Shown one piece after another: positions 32,631 through 40,842 of a DNA stretch of 64,000 nucleotides (positions within the stretch are counted from its first letter, which is position 1; each line of letters starts with the position of its first letter). The position numbers and the translations under genes are program-made. The stretch spans positions 1-64,000 of the forward strand of contig CACZCR010000001.1 in the NCBI GenBank assembly GCA_902779705.1, in the 5' to 3' direction. The stretch is from an uncultured Bacteroidales bacterium. Its GTDB lineage: Bacteria > Bacteroidota > Bacteroidia > Bacteroidales > Paludibacteraceae. The notes under the pieces were generated by a model that worked only from the letters and a program-made list of their open reading frames with translations, ran no database searches and was not told the origin of the DNA.

Positions 32631-32732
32631 CAAGGGACCTACTGGAAGTCTCACCCACGGGTTCTTATCTCGCATAAGGCTCGAACGATTATTGCTGACG
32701 CAATTTTCGACTCCCACTAGCTCCACAAGGGA
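32611..32732 (+). repeat. 27-bp duplication of the tmRNA 3' end
   Basis: The last 20 nt of ssrA plus 7 following bases (32611-32637) recur exactly at 32706-32732, 95 bp downstream. The 3' end of ssrA is a well-known attachment site for integrases. The pair looks like left and right borders of an integrated element that has since been lost, leaving 68 bp between copies. No integrase is present. Confidence 0.75.
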
Positions 32733-32789
32733 TATGTTGCTCCACAAGGGATATGTTGCTCCACAAGGGATATGTTGCTCCACAAGGGG
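32720..32789 (+). repeat. 19-bp tandem repeat (3 full copies and a partial one)
   Basis: GCTCCACAAGGGATATGTT is repeated at 32720, 32739 and 32758 and begins again at 32777. The first unit overlaps the second copy of the tmRNA end, so the array grew from that sequence. It ends 40 bp before galK. Confidence 0.9.
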
Positions 32790-32829
32790 ACCTGTGGGGC
32801 CATAATTAAAATACTAATACTATTCTGTA

Positions 32830-33987
32830 ATGAAAAAAGAAGTTCTCCAGCAAGTCTTTGCTGACAAGTTTGCCGGACAAACCGGCACCGTTTATGCCTC
32901 CCCTGGCCGTATTAATCTTATAGGCGAGCATACCGACTACAACGGCGGTTTTGTCTTCCCTGGTGCTGTCGAGCAGGGTATCATGGCAGTCATTCGTCCC
33001 AACGGAACCGACACGGTGCGTGCCTATTCAATCGATTTGGACGTTTATGCCGAGTGGCAGGTTCGTGATGAGAAAGGTCCAGAATCTACTTGTTTTCGCT
33101 TTGTTTATGGCGTGGCACGCGAGTTGATTGAGCGCGGTGTTGAAGTAGGTGGTTTTGATACGGTCTTTGCCGGTGATGTACCTCTGGGTGCCGGTATGTC
33201 TTCCAGCGCTGCTTTGGAGAGCTGCTTCGCATATGGTTTGAACGATCTGTTTGGGGGCTCTGTTTCCCGTTGGGAAATGGTGCTGGCCGGACAAGCTACC
33301 GAACATAAGTATATTGGCTGTAATTGCGGCATCATGGATCAGTTTGCGTCAGTCTTCGGCAAAGAGGGCAAGTTGATGCGCCTGGACTGTCGTAGTCGTG
33401 AGTTTGAGTATTTCCCATTTGAGCCTAAGGGCTACCGACTGGTGCTAGTTAACTCGTGCGTAAAGCATGAATTGGCCGGTTCACCATATAACGACCGTCG
33501 CCGTTCGTGTGAGAACGTAGCATCTGCTATTCAGGCACTACATCCGGATCGTAAGATTGAGACCCTGCGTGACTGCACATGGGAAGATCTCGAAGCGGTC
33601 AAGTCTACTTGTTCGGCAGAGGATATCCAACGTGCCACCTTCGTGCTCGGCGAGAAAGACCGTGTGCTGGCTGTATGCGATGCGTTGGTCAAAGGTGACT
33701 ATGAGGAAGTAGGACGCCAGATGTATCTGACCCATAACGGTTTGAGCCGCGACTATGAAGTGAGTTGCGAGGAGTTGGATTATCTCAACGATATTGCCAA
33801 AGAGTGTGGTGTGACCGGTTCGCGCATTATGGGTGGCGGATTCGGAGGTTGTACCATCAATTTGGTCAAAGACGAACTGTACGATGCGTTTGTTAAGCGT
33901 GTGACGGAGGCATATGAAGCTAAGTACAAGATCACACCTAAGATTATCGATGTAGTAATTGGCGATGGTAGCCGCAAAATAGACTGA
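32830..33987 (+). CDS. galK: galactokinase
   Basis: 385 aa GHMP kinase. It has the galactokinase signature PGRINLIGEHTDYNGGFVFP (about residues 25-45), the ATP-binding GDVPLGAGMSSSAALE motif (about 117-132), the region CGIMDQFASVFG with the catalytic Asp, and the third GHMP motif GSRIMGGGFGGCTINLV near the C-terminus. It phosphorylates alpha-D-galactose to galactose 1-phosphate (Leloir pathway). It is followed 1 bp later by galM, which supplies the alpha anomer. galT and galE are not in the window. Confidence 0.97.
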   Translation: MKKEVLQQVFADKFAGQTGTVYASPGRINLIGEHTDYNGGFVFPGAVEQGIMAVIRPNGTDTVRAYSIDLDVYAEWQVRDEKGPESTCFRFVYGVARELIERGVEVGGFDTVFAGDVPLGAGMSSSAALESCFAYGLNDLFGGSVSRWEMVLAGQATEHKYIGCNCGIMDQFASVFGKEGKLMRLDCRSREFEYFPFEPKGYRLVLVNSCVKHELAGSPYNDRRRSCENVASAIQALHPDRKIETLRDCTWEDLEAVKSTCSAEDIQRATFVLGEKDRVLAVCDALVKGDYEEVGRQMYLTHNGLSRDYEVSCEELDYLNDIAKECGVTGSRIMGGGFGGCTINLVKDELYDAFVKRVTEAYEAKYKITPKIIDVVIGDGSRKID

Positions 33988-33988
33988 T

Positions 33989-34963
33989 ATGCTATACAAC
34001 TTGAAGAACGGCAAACTCCAAGCACAAGTATCGGACTACGGAGCCAAACTCACACGCCTGTTGGTGCCTAACGACAAAGGCGAAGTGGCAGATGTGGTGT
34101 TGGGATTCAATACCGAAGAGGAGTGGCGGAGTCAAGAGACCTATTTCAATGCAATCATCGGTCGTTATGCCAACCGTATCAAAGATGGTCGCTTTGTACT
34201 GGATGGTAAGACGTATCAATTGCCGGTCAATAATGGCTCTAACTGCCTGCACGGCGGAGTGAGCGGATTCAATGAAAAAGTTTGGCAGGTGATGGAGCAT
34301 GACGAGAACCATGTGGTACTTCGTTACCGTTCGAAGGATGGTGAGGAAGGTTTTCCTGGCAATGTAGATGTAGAGGTGACGTATGCCTTGACGGAGGATA
34401 ACGCCTTGTCTATCTCGTATCGTGCTACAACAGATGCACCTACTATCATTGCCATGACCAATCATGCATACTTTAATCTCAACGGCGAAGCCTCTCCTTC
34501 TATTCGAGACCATAGCCTGCAGGTGTTAGCAGACTATTACACACCCCTGGATGAGACAGCTGCTCCAACGGGAGAGATAGTGCCCGTAGAGGGTACGTCC
34601 ATGGATTTCCGCGAGCCACATAAGATAGATGACCGTATAGACGATCCGTTCTTTGTTCCCGGTCGGGGTATAGACAATAACTGGGTGTTGGGTGAACCTT
34701 CTGATATGCCACGTTTGGCGGCAGTAGTAGCATCAAGCGGGCGCACGATGAAGGTCTATACCACATGCCCAGGTATTCAGGTCTATACAGGTAACTATGT
34801 GGAGAACCACATAGGTAAGGGCGGCACGATGTACCGCCCCCAGAATGCCGTGTGTCTTGAAGCACAGAATCTGCCTGATGCTATCAACCATGCCAATTTT
34901 CCTTCGCCCGTCTTGCGTCCGGGTGAGACCTATACGCAAGTCACACTCTATAAGTTCTTATAG
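33989..34963 (+). CDS. galM: aldose 1-epimerase (galactose mutarotase)
   Basis: 324 aa. Family hallmarks are the opening YGAKLTRLLVPNDKGEVADVV, FNAIIGRYANRIKDGRF with the substrate-binding Arg, NCLHGG, the TNHAYFNLNGE segment with the catalytic His, and a C-terminal VCLEAQNLPDAINH region containing the catalytic Glu. It interconverts alpha and beta galactose for GalK. There is no signal peptide, so it is cytoplasmic. It is 1 bp after galK and its 3' end overlaps the convergent GH2 gene by 6 bp, sharing a bidirectional terminator. Confidence 0.95.
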   Translation: MLYNLKNGKLQAQVSDYGAKLTRLLVPNDKGEVADVVLGFNTEEEWRSQETYFNAIIGRYANRIKDGRFVLDGKTYQLPVNNGSNCLHGGVSGFNEKVWQVMEHDENHVVLRYRSKDGEEGFPGNVDVEVTYALTEDNALSISYRATTDAPTIIAMTNHAYFNLNGEASPSIRDHSLQVLADYYTPLDETAAPTGEIVPVEGTSMDFREPHKIDDRIDDPFFVPGRGIDNNWVLGEPSDMPRLAAVVASSGRTMKVYTTCPGIQVYTGNYVENHIGKGGTMYRPQNAVCLEAQNLPDAINHANFPSPVLRPGETYTQVTLYKFL

Positions 34964-37381
34964 TGCTATTTTAGCACTTTTTAATCCTTTCGCGCTCAGT
35001 GTGCCTTTGCTTCCTTTTCGGAGGATAAAGGTGCACTGACCTGCAAAGGCATGCATTTCAGGTTTGACAAAACTGTCTAGACAGGCTGCGTTGCCGTTAG
35101 CAGTCGCAACAAATCCTTCACCTTGATAAGTGATTAGATCGTCTGTAAAGGGACAGATATTGCCCTTCTTGTCCACTACTTTGACCGTTATGTAGCATAG
35201 TTGGTCCGGGTTCTCGTTCCGGTTGACCCATTCTGCTTCTATGTGATGCGGTTTGCCGGCCGTACGAACTGTTTGGTATGCCGCTTTTTTGCCTTGCTCA
35301 TCATAGGCCACTACTTTGATTTTGCCTTTCTTGTATGGGACGTCAAACCACATTAGGCGGTAACGTGGCAATAGTTCCGGTCGCGGTGCTGAACCCCATT
35401 CCGGAGGCGTGAATTCTCCCACTTTTGGCATATGGCTAACACCCTCAATAATTTCACCTTTGGCCAGTCGCTCGGTCTCTTCTGGTGTGGCAAATCGTAG
35501 TTTGCCGTAGCTCTTGCCGTTGACAAACAACTCGGCAGAAGGATAACTGGTGTAGCAGAATACAGGCACCGTATCGCCTTGTTGCCAATTCCAGTGTGGC
35601 AATACATATAAGGTGGGAGAGGTCTTGTTCCATTGGCTGCGGTACAGCCAATAGCGATCTTTGGGCAGGGAAGCCAAATCGATAATGCCAAAATAGCTAC
35701 TATGACTCGGCCAAGCGTCTGTGTCGTAGGGCGAAGGTTCGCCCAAGTAGTCAAATCCGGTCCATACGAATTGTCCTAAAGTCCAGTCGTAATCGTCTTG
35801 TAGTTGAAAATCCTGCTCCGGAAGACCGGACCATGGACAGTATTCCAAGTCATAACCGCTGGACTGGTAGTCGTCATATGTGACGAAATCTTTGAGAACG
35901 GCGGGAGTCTTATAGACACCACGGCTAGAAACCGTAGAAGCTGTTTCTGAACCGAGGATCATCTTTTGTGGTAGGTTCTCGTATCCTTCGATATAGCGAC
36001 CGGTACGATAGTTGAAGCCCGGTATCTCGACGGCTGCTCCAAAACCATTGTGTATCACATGCATGGCTTGATCCATGCCGTTTGTTACCGGTCGGGTAGG
36101 GTCGAGTTGATGGAATAAATCTTGTAGTTTGGTGACGATCTCGATGCCGTCCGGCAACACTTGATTCCAAACCTCATTACCGCTCGACCATAGCATCACA
36201 CAGGCGTTATTGCGGTAGTGTTTGACCATGTTGGTGATGTCGGCTTGCCACCAGTCGTTAAACTCTTTGTTGTAGTCGTTTTCGGTCTTACCCCAGTTCC
36301 ATACATCGAACGGCTCGATCATCATCATCATACCCATCTCGTCGCATAGTTCAACCAGTTCCGGTGCAGGCATATTGTGACTGGTACGGATGGCATCGCA
36401 ACCCATGTCTTGGAGCATCTTGATTTGATGACGCAGTGCATCCTTATGAACGGCAGCGCCTAACGGGCCAAGGTCGTGGTGGTTACATACGCCTTTGAAC
36501 TTACGGGTTTGACCATTCAGCTGGAACCCGTGCTCCGGTGTATAACTAATGGTTCGAATACCAAAGCGTGTCTTTGTTTCATCCAATAGATAACCATCTT
36601 TGTACACGCGTGTGACGGCAGTGTAGAGGTATGGGGTCTCCGGGCTCCATAGTTGTGGTTGTTTTATCTCGGTTTGCCCCATTTGACCGCAGATGGTGGC
36701 TACTACTTGTTCTTGGAACAAGATGTCAGTGCGTACGTTAACGCCTTCTCTAAGGGCATTGGTCTCGTCTACACCGTTCTGCAAGTCGATGTCTATTGTA
36801 ATAGTTGCACTTCGGTCATTGACCTCCGGAGTACGTATCAGAATACCAAAGGTGGGAATGTGTATCGGGTCGCTTTCCACCAGATGAACATTGCGATACA
36901 ATCCTGCACCAGGATACCAACGGCTCTGTTGAGGTTTGTTCTCCACATAGACGTCTATATCCACGCTGTCGGAGGTAATGAGGTGGGGAAGGATGTAACA
37001 GTCAAAGGTATTGTATCCATATGGCCAATAGACCATCTCCTCGTCGTTGACATATACGTCGGCGTGCGACATAGCGCCGTCGAAGACGAGTGTGTAAAAC
37101 TTATCTTTGTTCACGGCTATGCGTGTCCGATAGTGTCCTTTGCCCATCCAAGGAAGACCACCGCTGCGGCCGGTTTTCCATGTAGGTTCGCTTTCACCGT
37201 TTTGTACAACGACAACTTCTTGTAGGTCATTTTTGCGGTCAAACGGTCCGCTAATAGCCCAATCGTGAGGAATGGTTACTTCGTGCCATGTGGTGTCGAC
37301 ATCAGGCATTTGCTCCGATGGTTCTTGACGAAACTGCCAAGTGCTGATCAGAGTGCTGATAGCTAAAACGAGAGATAACAT
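34958..37381 (-). CDS. secreted GH2 beta-galactosidase
   Basis: 807 aa. A short N-terminal hydrophobic stretch (MLSLVLAISTLIS) is a probable signal peptide. The GH2 sugar-binding domain contains VTIPHDWAISGPFDRKND and YRTRIAV. An immunoglobulin-like domain follows, then the TIM barrel with GVCNHHDLGPLGAAV. The acid/base is Glu403 in SSGNEVW and the nucleophile Glu479 in LGSETAS. A C-terminal DUF4982-type domain (VPVFCYTSYPSAELFVNGKS) and an Ig-like domain complete it. It hydrolyses terminal beta-galactosides; the exact linkage cannot be read. It is convergent with galM and 18 bp downstream of the GH105 gene, forming a small hydrolase operon beside galK/galM. Confidence 0.92.
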   Translation of the reverse strand: MLSLVLAISTLISTWQFRQEPSEQMPDVDTTWHEVTIPHDWAISGPFDRKNDLQEVVVVQNGESEPTWKTGRSGGLPWMGKGHYRTRIAVNKDKFYTLVFDGAMSHADVYVNDEEMVYWPYGYNTFDCYILPHLITSDSVDIDVYVENKPQQSRWYPGAGLYRNVHLVESDPIHIPTFGILIRTPEVNDRSATITIDIDLQNGVDETNALREGVNVRTDILFQEQVVATICGQMGQTEIKQPQLWSPETPYLYTAVTRVYKDGYLLDETKTRFGIRTISYTPEHGFQLNGQTRKFKGVCNHHDLGPLGAAVHKDALRHQIKMLQDMGCDAIRTSHNMPAPELVELCDEMGMMMMIEPFDVWNWGKTENDYNKEFNDWWQADITNMVKHYRNNACVMLWSSGNEVWNQVLPDGIEIVTKLQDLFHQLDPTRPVTNGMDQAMHVIHNGFGAAVEIPGFNYRTGRYIEGYENLPQKMILGSETASTVSSRGVYKTPAVLKDFVTYDDYQSSGYDLEYCPWSGLPEQDFQLQDDYDWTLGQFVWTGFDYLGEPSPYDTDAWPSHSSYFGIIDLASLPKDRYWLYRSQWNKTSPTLYVLPHWNWQQGDTVPVFCYTSYPSAELFVNGKSYGKLRFATPEETERLAKGEIIEGVSHMPKVGEFTPPEWGSAPRPELLPRYRLMWFDVPYKKGKIKVVAYDEQGKKAAYQTVRTAGKPHHIEAEWVNRNENPDQLCYITVKVVDKKGNICPFTDDLITYQGEGFVATANGNAACLDSFVKPEMHAFAGQCTFILRKGSKGTLSAKGLKSAKIAL
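34962..34983. terminator. bidirectional terminator between galM and the GH2 gene
   Basis: AGTGCTA (34962-34968) and TAGCACT (34972-34978) with a 3-nt loop are followed on the plus strand by TTTTT and preceded by A-rich sequence. The stem includes the galM stop codon and the last codons of the GH2 gene. Confidence 0.7.
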
Positions 37382-37399
37382 ATGGTATAATTGTGTGTT

Positions 37400-38569
37400 T
37401 TATTTTCGTGCTAATTCGATGCAGGCCAAAATCAAGGGGGCTACTCCCTTGGGGTCATCTTTGCGTATGCGTTCATGTACGTAGTACGTGTACGTGCCGT
37501 CTCGATATGGATTGCCTCCCAATCCGGCCACAGCGCAACAATCAATCAGCGACCATGTGCCATCCGGGTTTTGACGGATCTTGTGCTTTTTGAGTCCGTT
37601 CATCACGCGTTTGGCCTCGCATTTATATTTTTTGTCTAATACACCCAATCTGGCTCCTTTAGCCATGCCGAAACAATACATAGCCGAGCAGGTTGACTCC
37701 AGATAGTTGCCTTCTTCGCCTCCGCGATCCGGCACTTGGTACCAGAGGTGTGTTTTCTTGTCTTGTACTTTTAGGAGCGACTCCATTACGCGGTTGAGGA
37801 TGGCTACCAGTTGAGGGCGCTCGGGCTGATCTTTAGGCATGAGCTCCAGTACGTCGCATAGTGCCATCACGTACCATCCCTCGGCTCGTCCCCATGTCTC
37901 GGGACTACAGCCGGTCTCCGGGTTGCTCCATCCCATTTGGCGGCTTTCGTCCCAGCCGTGATGGTTGAGACCGTTGGCTTTGAGTGTATGTTTGTCTACG
38001 ACGATAAACTGGTTGGCGATATCGCTCCAGTCTTCAGCCTCATTCTTCCAGGCAGCATATCGTGCGTAGAAAGTGGTGCCGGTGAATAAGCCGTCCAACC
38101 ACATTTGGTGGGGGTAGACCTCCTTGTGCCAGAATCCTCCTTCGCTGGTGCGCGGTTGCTCTTTGACTTGCTCGCGCAGTGTTTCGATGGCGGTTATATA
38201 CTGCGGTTGCGGATTGAGTGTATGGAGCATGATCAAGAAGTTTCCTCCTTGGATGCGGTCCATATTGTACAGACTTTTCTTGTAGGTAAGAATTTTGCCT
38301 TGTCGGTCAATAAAAAGGTCTGCAAAGCGTTGCACATGGTTGAGATACGTTGTGTCCTTAGTGTCATTGTAGAGCTCTAAAAATGCTCGTGCCATAAGGG
38401 TGGGGGTGTATTCCCATTTGGGTTTGGCGGCACCGTCACAAGTCCACATCTCAGGGTTGTGTTTCATTTCCGATGAGGCGATTTCTTGCGCCAAGCGGAT
38501 GTATTTCTGTTGTGCCGTACAGCTTAATGCTGTAGCCGCTAGGATGAAGAAGGAAAGGATCTTTTTCAT
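37400..38569 (-). CDS. GH88/GH105-family glycoside hydrolase (unsaturated uronyl hydrolase type)
   Basis: 389 aa from the ATG at 38569, giving a signal peptide with a lipobox-like end (MKKILSFFILAATALSCTAQ); it may be a lipoprotein. The (alpha/alpha)6 fold is recognisable from YTPTLMARAFLELYNDTKDT, HQMWLDGLFTGTTFYARYAA (the Asp region used for vinyl-ether hydration), CSPETWGRAEGWYVMALCDV (second conserved block) and YLESTCSAMYCFGMAKG. Members remove unsaturated galacturonyl or glucuronyl residues left by polysaccharide lyases on pectin or glycosaminoglycan-like chains. No lyase is in the window. Co-transcribed with the GH2 gene. Confidence 0.9.
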   Translation of the reverse strand: MKKILSFFILAATALSCTAQQKYIRLAQEIASSEMKHNPEMWTCDGAAKPKWEYTPTLMARAFLELYNDTKDTTYLNHVQRFADLFIDRQGKILTYKKSLYNMDRIQGGNFLIMLHTLNPQPQYITAIETLREQVKEQPRTSEGGFWHKEVYPHQMWLDGLFTGTTFYARYAAWKNEAEDWSDIANQFIVVDKHTLKANGLNHHGWDESRQMGWSNPETGCSPETWGRAEGWYVMALCDVLELMPKDQPERPQLVAILNRVMESLLKVQDKKTHLWYQVPDRGGEEGNYLESTCSAMYCFGMAKGARLGVLDKKYKCEAKRVMNGLKKHKIRQNPDGTWSLIDCCAVAGLGGNPYRDGTYTYYVHERIRKDDPKGVAPLILACIELARK

Positions 38570-38595
38570 GATCGTATCATATTGCTTATCGGGTG

Positions 38596-38627
38596 CAAAG
38601 GTAGTAATAAATTCTGAGATATACAAA
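38596..38627 (-). promoter_or_regulatory. promoter of the GH105-GH2 genes
   Basis: Minus strand: -7 TACCTTTG (38596-38603) and -33 TTTG (38624-38627), 20 bp apart, 27 bp before the ATG at 38569. Confidence 0.7.
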
Positions 38628-38642
38628 TAAAAGTGTAAAACA

Positions 38643-38674
38643 TTTGCATATTTCAAAAAAAAGCAGTATCTTTG
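38643..38674 (+). promoter_or_regulatory. promoter of the DUF4874/DUF4832 gene
   Basis: TTTG 38643-38646, 20-bp spacer, TATCTTTG 38667-38674. From -33 to -7 and the following C it is nearly identical to the promoter at 62803-62834, with one difference in the spacer and one in the -7 box. Confidence 0.75.
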
Positions 38675-38698
38675 CACCGAAAACTAAAAAAAATGCAT

Positions 38699-40237
38699 AT
38701 GAAAACAAAAATTCTTTTTTTGGCAAGCTTGCTAATTGTTTCAGTGTTGACGGCAGGAGCCGTGAAGGTTTCGTATACACCAGACAATACTACTATCTTT
38801 AAGAATCCGGAACGCGGTTTTACGGAGGAGTTGAATGGTAAGGTAACAGTGAGCAGTCCCTATCGAGTGAAGAATCATATAGACTCTAATTGGGGAAAGA
38901 ATGACAAGATGACAATGCCGGTTGTTCTATATAACTTCGGTAACTTCAAAAGTCAAGACCTTCCTGATGCTATCTTGAATGGTTTTGACGAGGACATGCA
39001 GGTGTTGCGTGATATGGGGTTAAAATGTGTGTTACGTTTTGCCTATACAGAGCGTGAGAGTGATAAAGAGGATGCCAAACCGGATTGGGTTAAGCGCCAT
39101 TTGGAGCAGTTGAAACCTTATCTGGCAAAGAACGAGGATGTGATTTATGTGTTGGAGGCCGGCTTTGTTGGTGTGTGGGGTGAATGGTATTATTCTAATA
39201 ACTATGGCAATGAGACGCAACATGTGACCACTAATCGCCGTAAGGTGATACAATATTTGTTTGAGAACGCACCGGAGGATATGTTTATCCTCTTCCGCTA
39301 TCCGATGATCAAAACCGAGTATCTGGGAGATTCTAAGCCTTTGACGGATGAGGAAGGTTTCTCTGGCAGTATTCGCGCACGTATGGGATGCCATAATGAT
39401 GCTTTTTTGCACAACTGGGGCAATATGGGTACGTACGCTAGTGATAACGATGATGACGATCCCAAGGTGCGCAACTACGTAGCTACGGAGACGCTTTATG
39501 TGCCTAATGGCGGTGAGACGAATATAGACGATGACGATGCGTTGGCAGAGAAACGCTACACGGAAGCTCCGTCTGAAATGAGCAAATACCACTGGTCGTT
39601 CTGCGGTTCGACATATGCGATGCCGGTTATACGTCGTTGGCGTAATAGTGGCTTGTTTGATACACTTAATATCCATATGGGCTATCGATATAACCTGCTG
39701 GATGCTGAGTTTAGTGACCAAGCTGCACCGGGCGGTAAGGCTAATGTGCTCATTCATTTACGTAATGTGGGATACGCACCGTTGTACAATGCGCGCCCGG
39801 CGTATTTGGTGTTGAGTGGCGCAAAAACGTATACGATAGCATTGAACACAGATCCTCGCCGTTGGTTGCCCAATGGAGCATGGAGCGAGATTAGAGAGCA
39901 GGTGAATATTCCTGCTTCGGTAGCGGAAGGAAAATATCACCTCTATTTGTGGTTGCCTGATAGACATACAACGATAGCGAATGACTCGCGTTATGCAGTA
40001 CGTTTTGCCAATGTGGGCGTATGGAAGAGTGAGACCGGGTATAATGATCTGGGCGCCGAAATAACCATTAGCCAAAGCGCTCCTAAAGACCCAGGCGATA
40101 TGCCGGAAGGAATGGAAGAAACGGAGTATAAGAACTCACAAGTGGCATGCAAGAAGATTATAGAGAACGGACATATATATATTGTTTTGCCGGATGGAAG
40201 AAAAATATCAGCATATGGTCAATACGGTAGTTTTTGA
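38699..40237 (+). CDS. secreted DUF4874/DUF4832 protein
   Basis: 512 aa from the ATG at 38699 (an ATG at 38693 adds two residues). Signal peptide MKTKILFLASLLIVSVLTAG. The N-terminal half matches DUF4874: FKNPERGFTEEL, then a glycosidase-like barrel with LRDMGLKCVLRFAYTE and VLEAGFVGVWGEWYYS, whose acidic residues resemble a catalytic site. The C-terminal half matches DUF4832 (NSGLFDTLNIHMGYRYNLLDA), a beta-sandwich domain. The last residues (IIENGHIYIVLPDGRKISAY) resemble the short tail shared by other secreted proteins here. It probably binds or cleaves a glycan, but no reaction is established. It overlaps the HAD gene by 23 bp. Confidence 0.88.
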   Translation: MKTKILFLASLLIVSVLTAGAVKVSYTPDNTTIFKNPERGFTEELNGKVTVSSPYRVKNHIDSNWGKNDKMTMPVVLYNFGNFKSQDLPDAILNGFDEDMQVLRDMGLKCVLRFAYTERESDKEDAKPDWVKRHLEQLKPYLAKNEDVIYVLEAGFVGVWGEWYYSNNYGNETQHVTTNRRKVIQYLFENAPEDMFILFRYPMIKTEYLGDSKPLTDEEGFSGSIRARMGCHNDAFLHNWGNMGTYASDNDDDDPKVRNYVATETLYVPNGGETNIDDDDALAEKRYTEAPSEMSKYHWSFCGSTYAMPVIRRWRNSGLFDTLNIHMGYRYNLLDAEFSDQAAPGGKANVLIHLRNVGYAPLYNARPAYLVLSGAKTYTIALNTDPRRWLPNGAWSEIREQVNIPASVAEGKYHLYLWLPDRHTTIANDSRYAVRFANVGVWKSETGYNDLGAEITISQSAPKDPGDMPEGMEETEYKNSQVACKKIIENGHIYIVLPDGRKISAYGQYGSF

Positions 40238-40835
40238 TTTAGGAGGCGTGATTATTGAATTGAATGTGCCGCGTTGTGTGGCTCATTTCAAGCGCTTGAT
40301 GGGTGAGGATAATGTGCGCAACATACTGGGTATAGATGACGAAGGTGAAGGTGTGGTAGCTGTTAGCGCAGCAACCAAGCAGTTGATGCATGACTACGAG
40401 TATGGTAATATATCGACAGGGGAGTTTTTAAGTTCGTTGCAAGAGCACTGCTATGAGGGTACGACTATTGAGCAGATACGTGAAGCATGGCTTAGTATGC
40501 TGGATGTCTTGCCACAAGAGCGATTGGATTATATAGCAGCATTGCGTCGTGCAGGCTATAGGACCGTATTGCTTTCTAATTCTAATGAACTGCATTGGGA
40601 TCCAATCTGGGAACAATACCGATTGGGTGAGTATTTTGACGCAGTTTTTGCATCGCATTATTTGCATATGGCTAAACCCAATAAGGAGATTTTTGATCAT
40701 GTGGTACGTGAGGCCAATATTGATTCAGTGCATACTATCTATGTGGATGATTTGGAGAAGAATCGTAGAGCCGGAGAGCAATATGCCGGATGGAAAACGT
40801 GTGCCTCTATCGAAGAATTGAAAAATACTATTTAG
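40215..40835 (+). CDS. HAD-superfamily hydrolase
   Basis: 206 aa from the ATG at 40215 (MVNTVVFDLGGVIIELNVPR), which places the nucleophile motif DLGGV at the N-terminus as expected. Other HAD motifs are VLLSNSNELHWD (motif II), MAKPNKEIFDHV (motif III Lys) and IYVDDLEKNRRAGEQYAGW (motif IV). The cap is helical, like YihX-type alpha-D-glucose-1-phosphatases and epoxide-hydrolase-type HADs. It is likely a cytoplasmic sugar phosphatase. It overlaps the upstream gene by 23 bp and is 7 bp from the NahK-like kinase, so it belongs to the galactose/hexosamine cluster. Confidence 0.9.
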   Translation: MVNTVVFDLGGVIIELNVPRCVAHFKRLMGEDNVRNILGIDDEGEGVVAVSAATKQLMHDYEYGNISTGEFLSSLQEHCYEGTTIEQIREAWLSMLDVLPQERLDYIAALRRAGYRTVLLSNSNELHWDPIWEQYRLGEYFDAVFASHYLHMAKPNKEIFDHVVREANIDSVHTIYVDDLEKNRRAGEQYAGWKTCASIEELKNTI

Positions 40836-40842
40836 TGATACT

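Noticed and set aside
32399-32677. Open frames across the tmRNA on both strands
   Set aside because: The region is ssrA, as shown by its acceptor stem, T arm and tag frame.
32720-32789. Possible CRISPR array
   Set aside because: The 19-bp units are directly adjacent with no unique spacers, and no cas genes are in the window.
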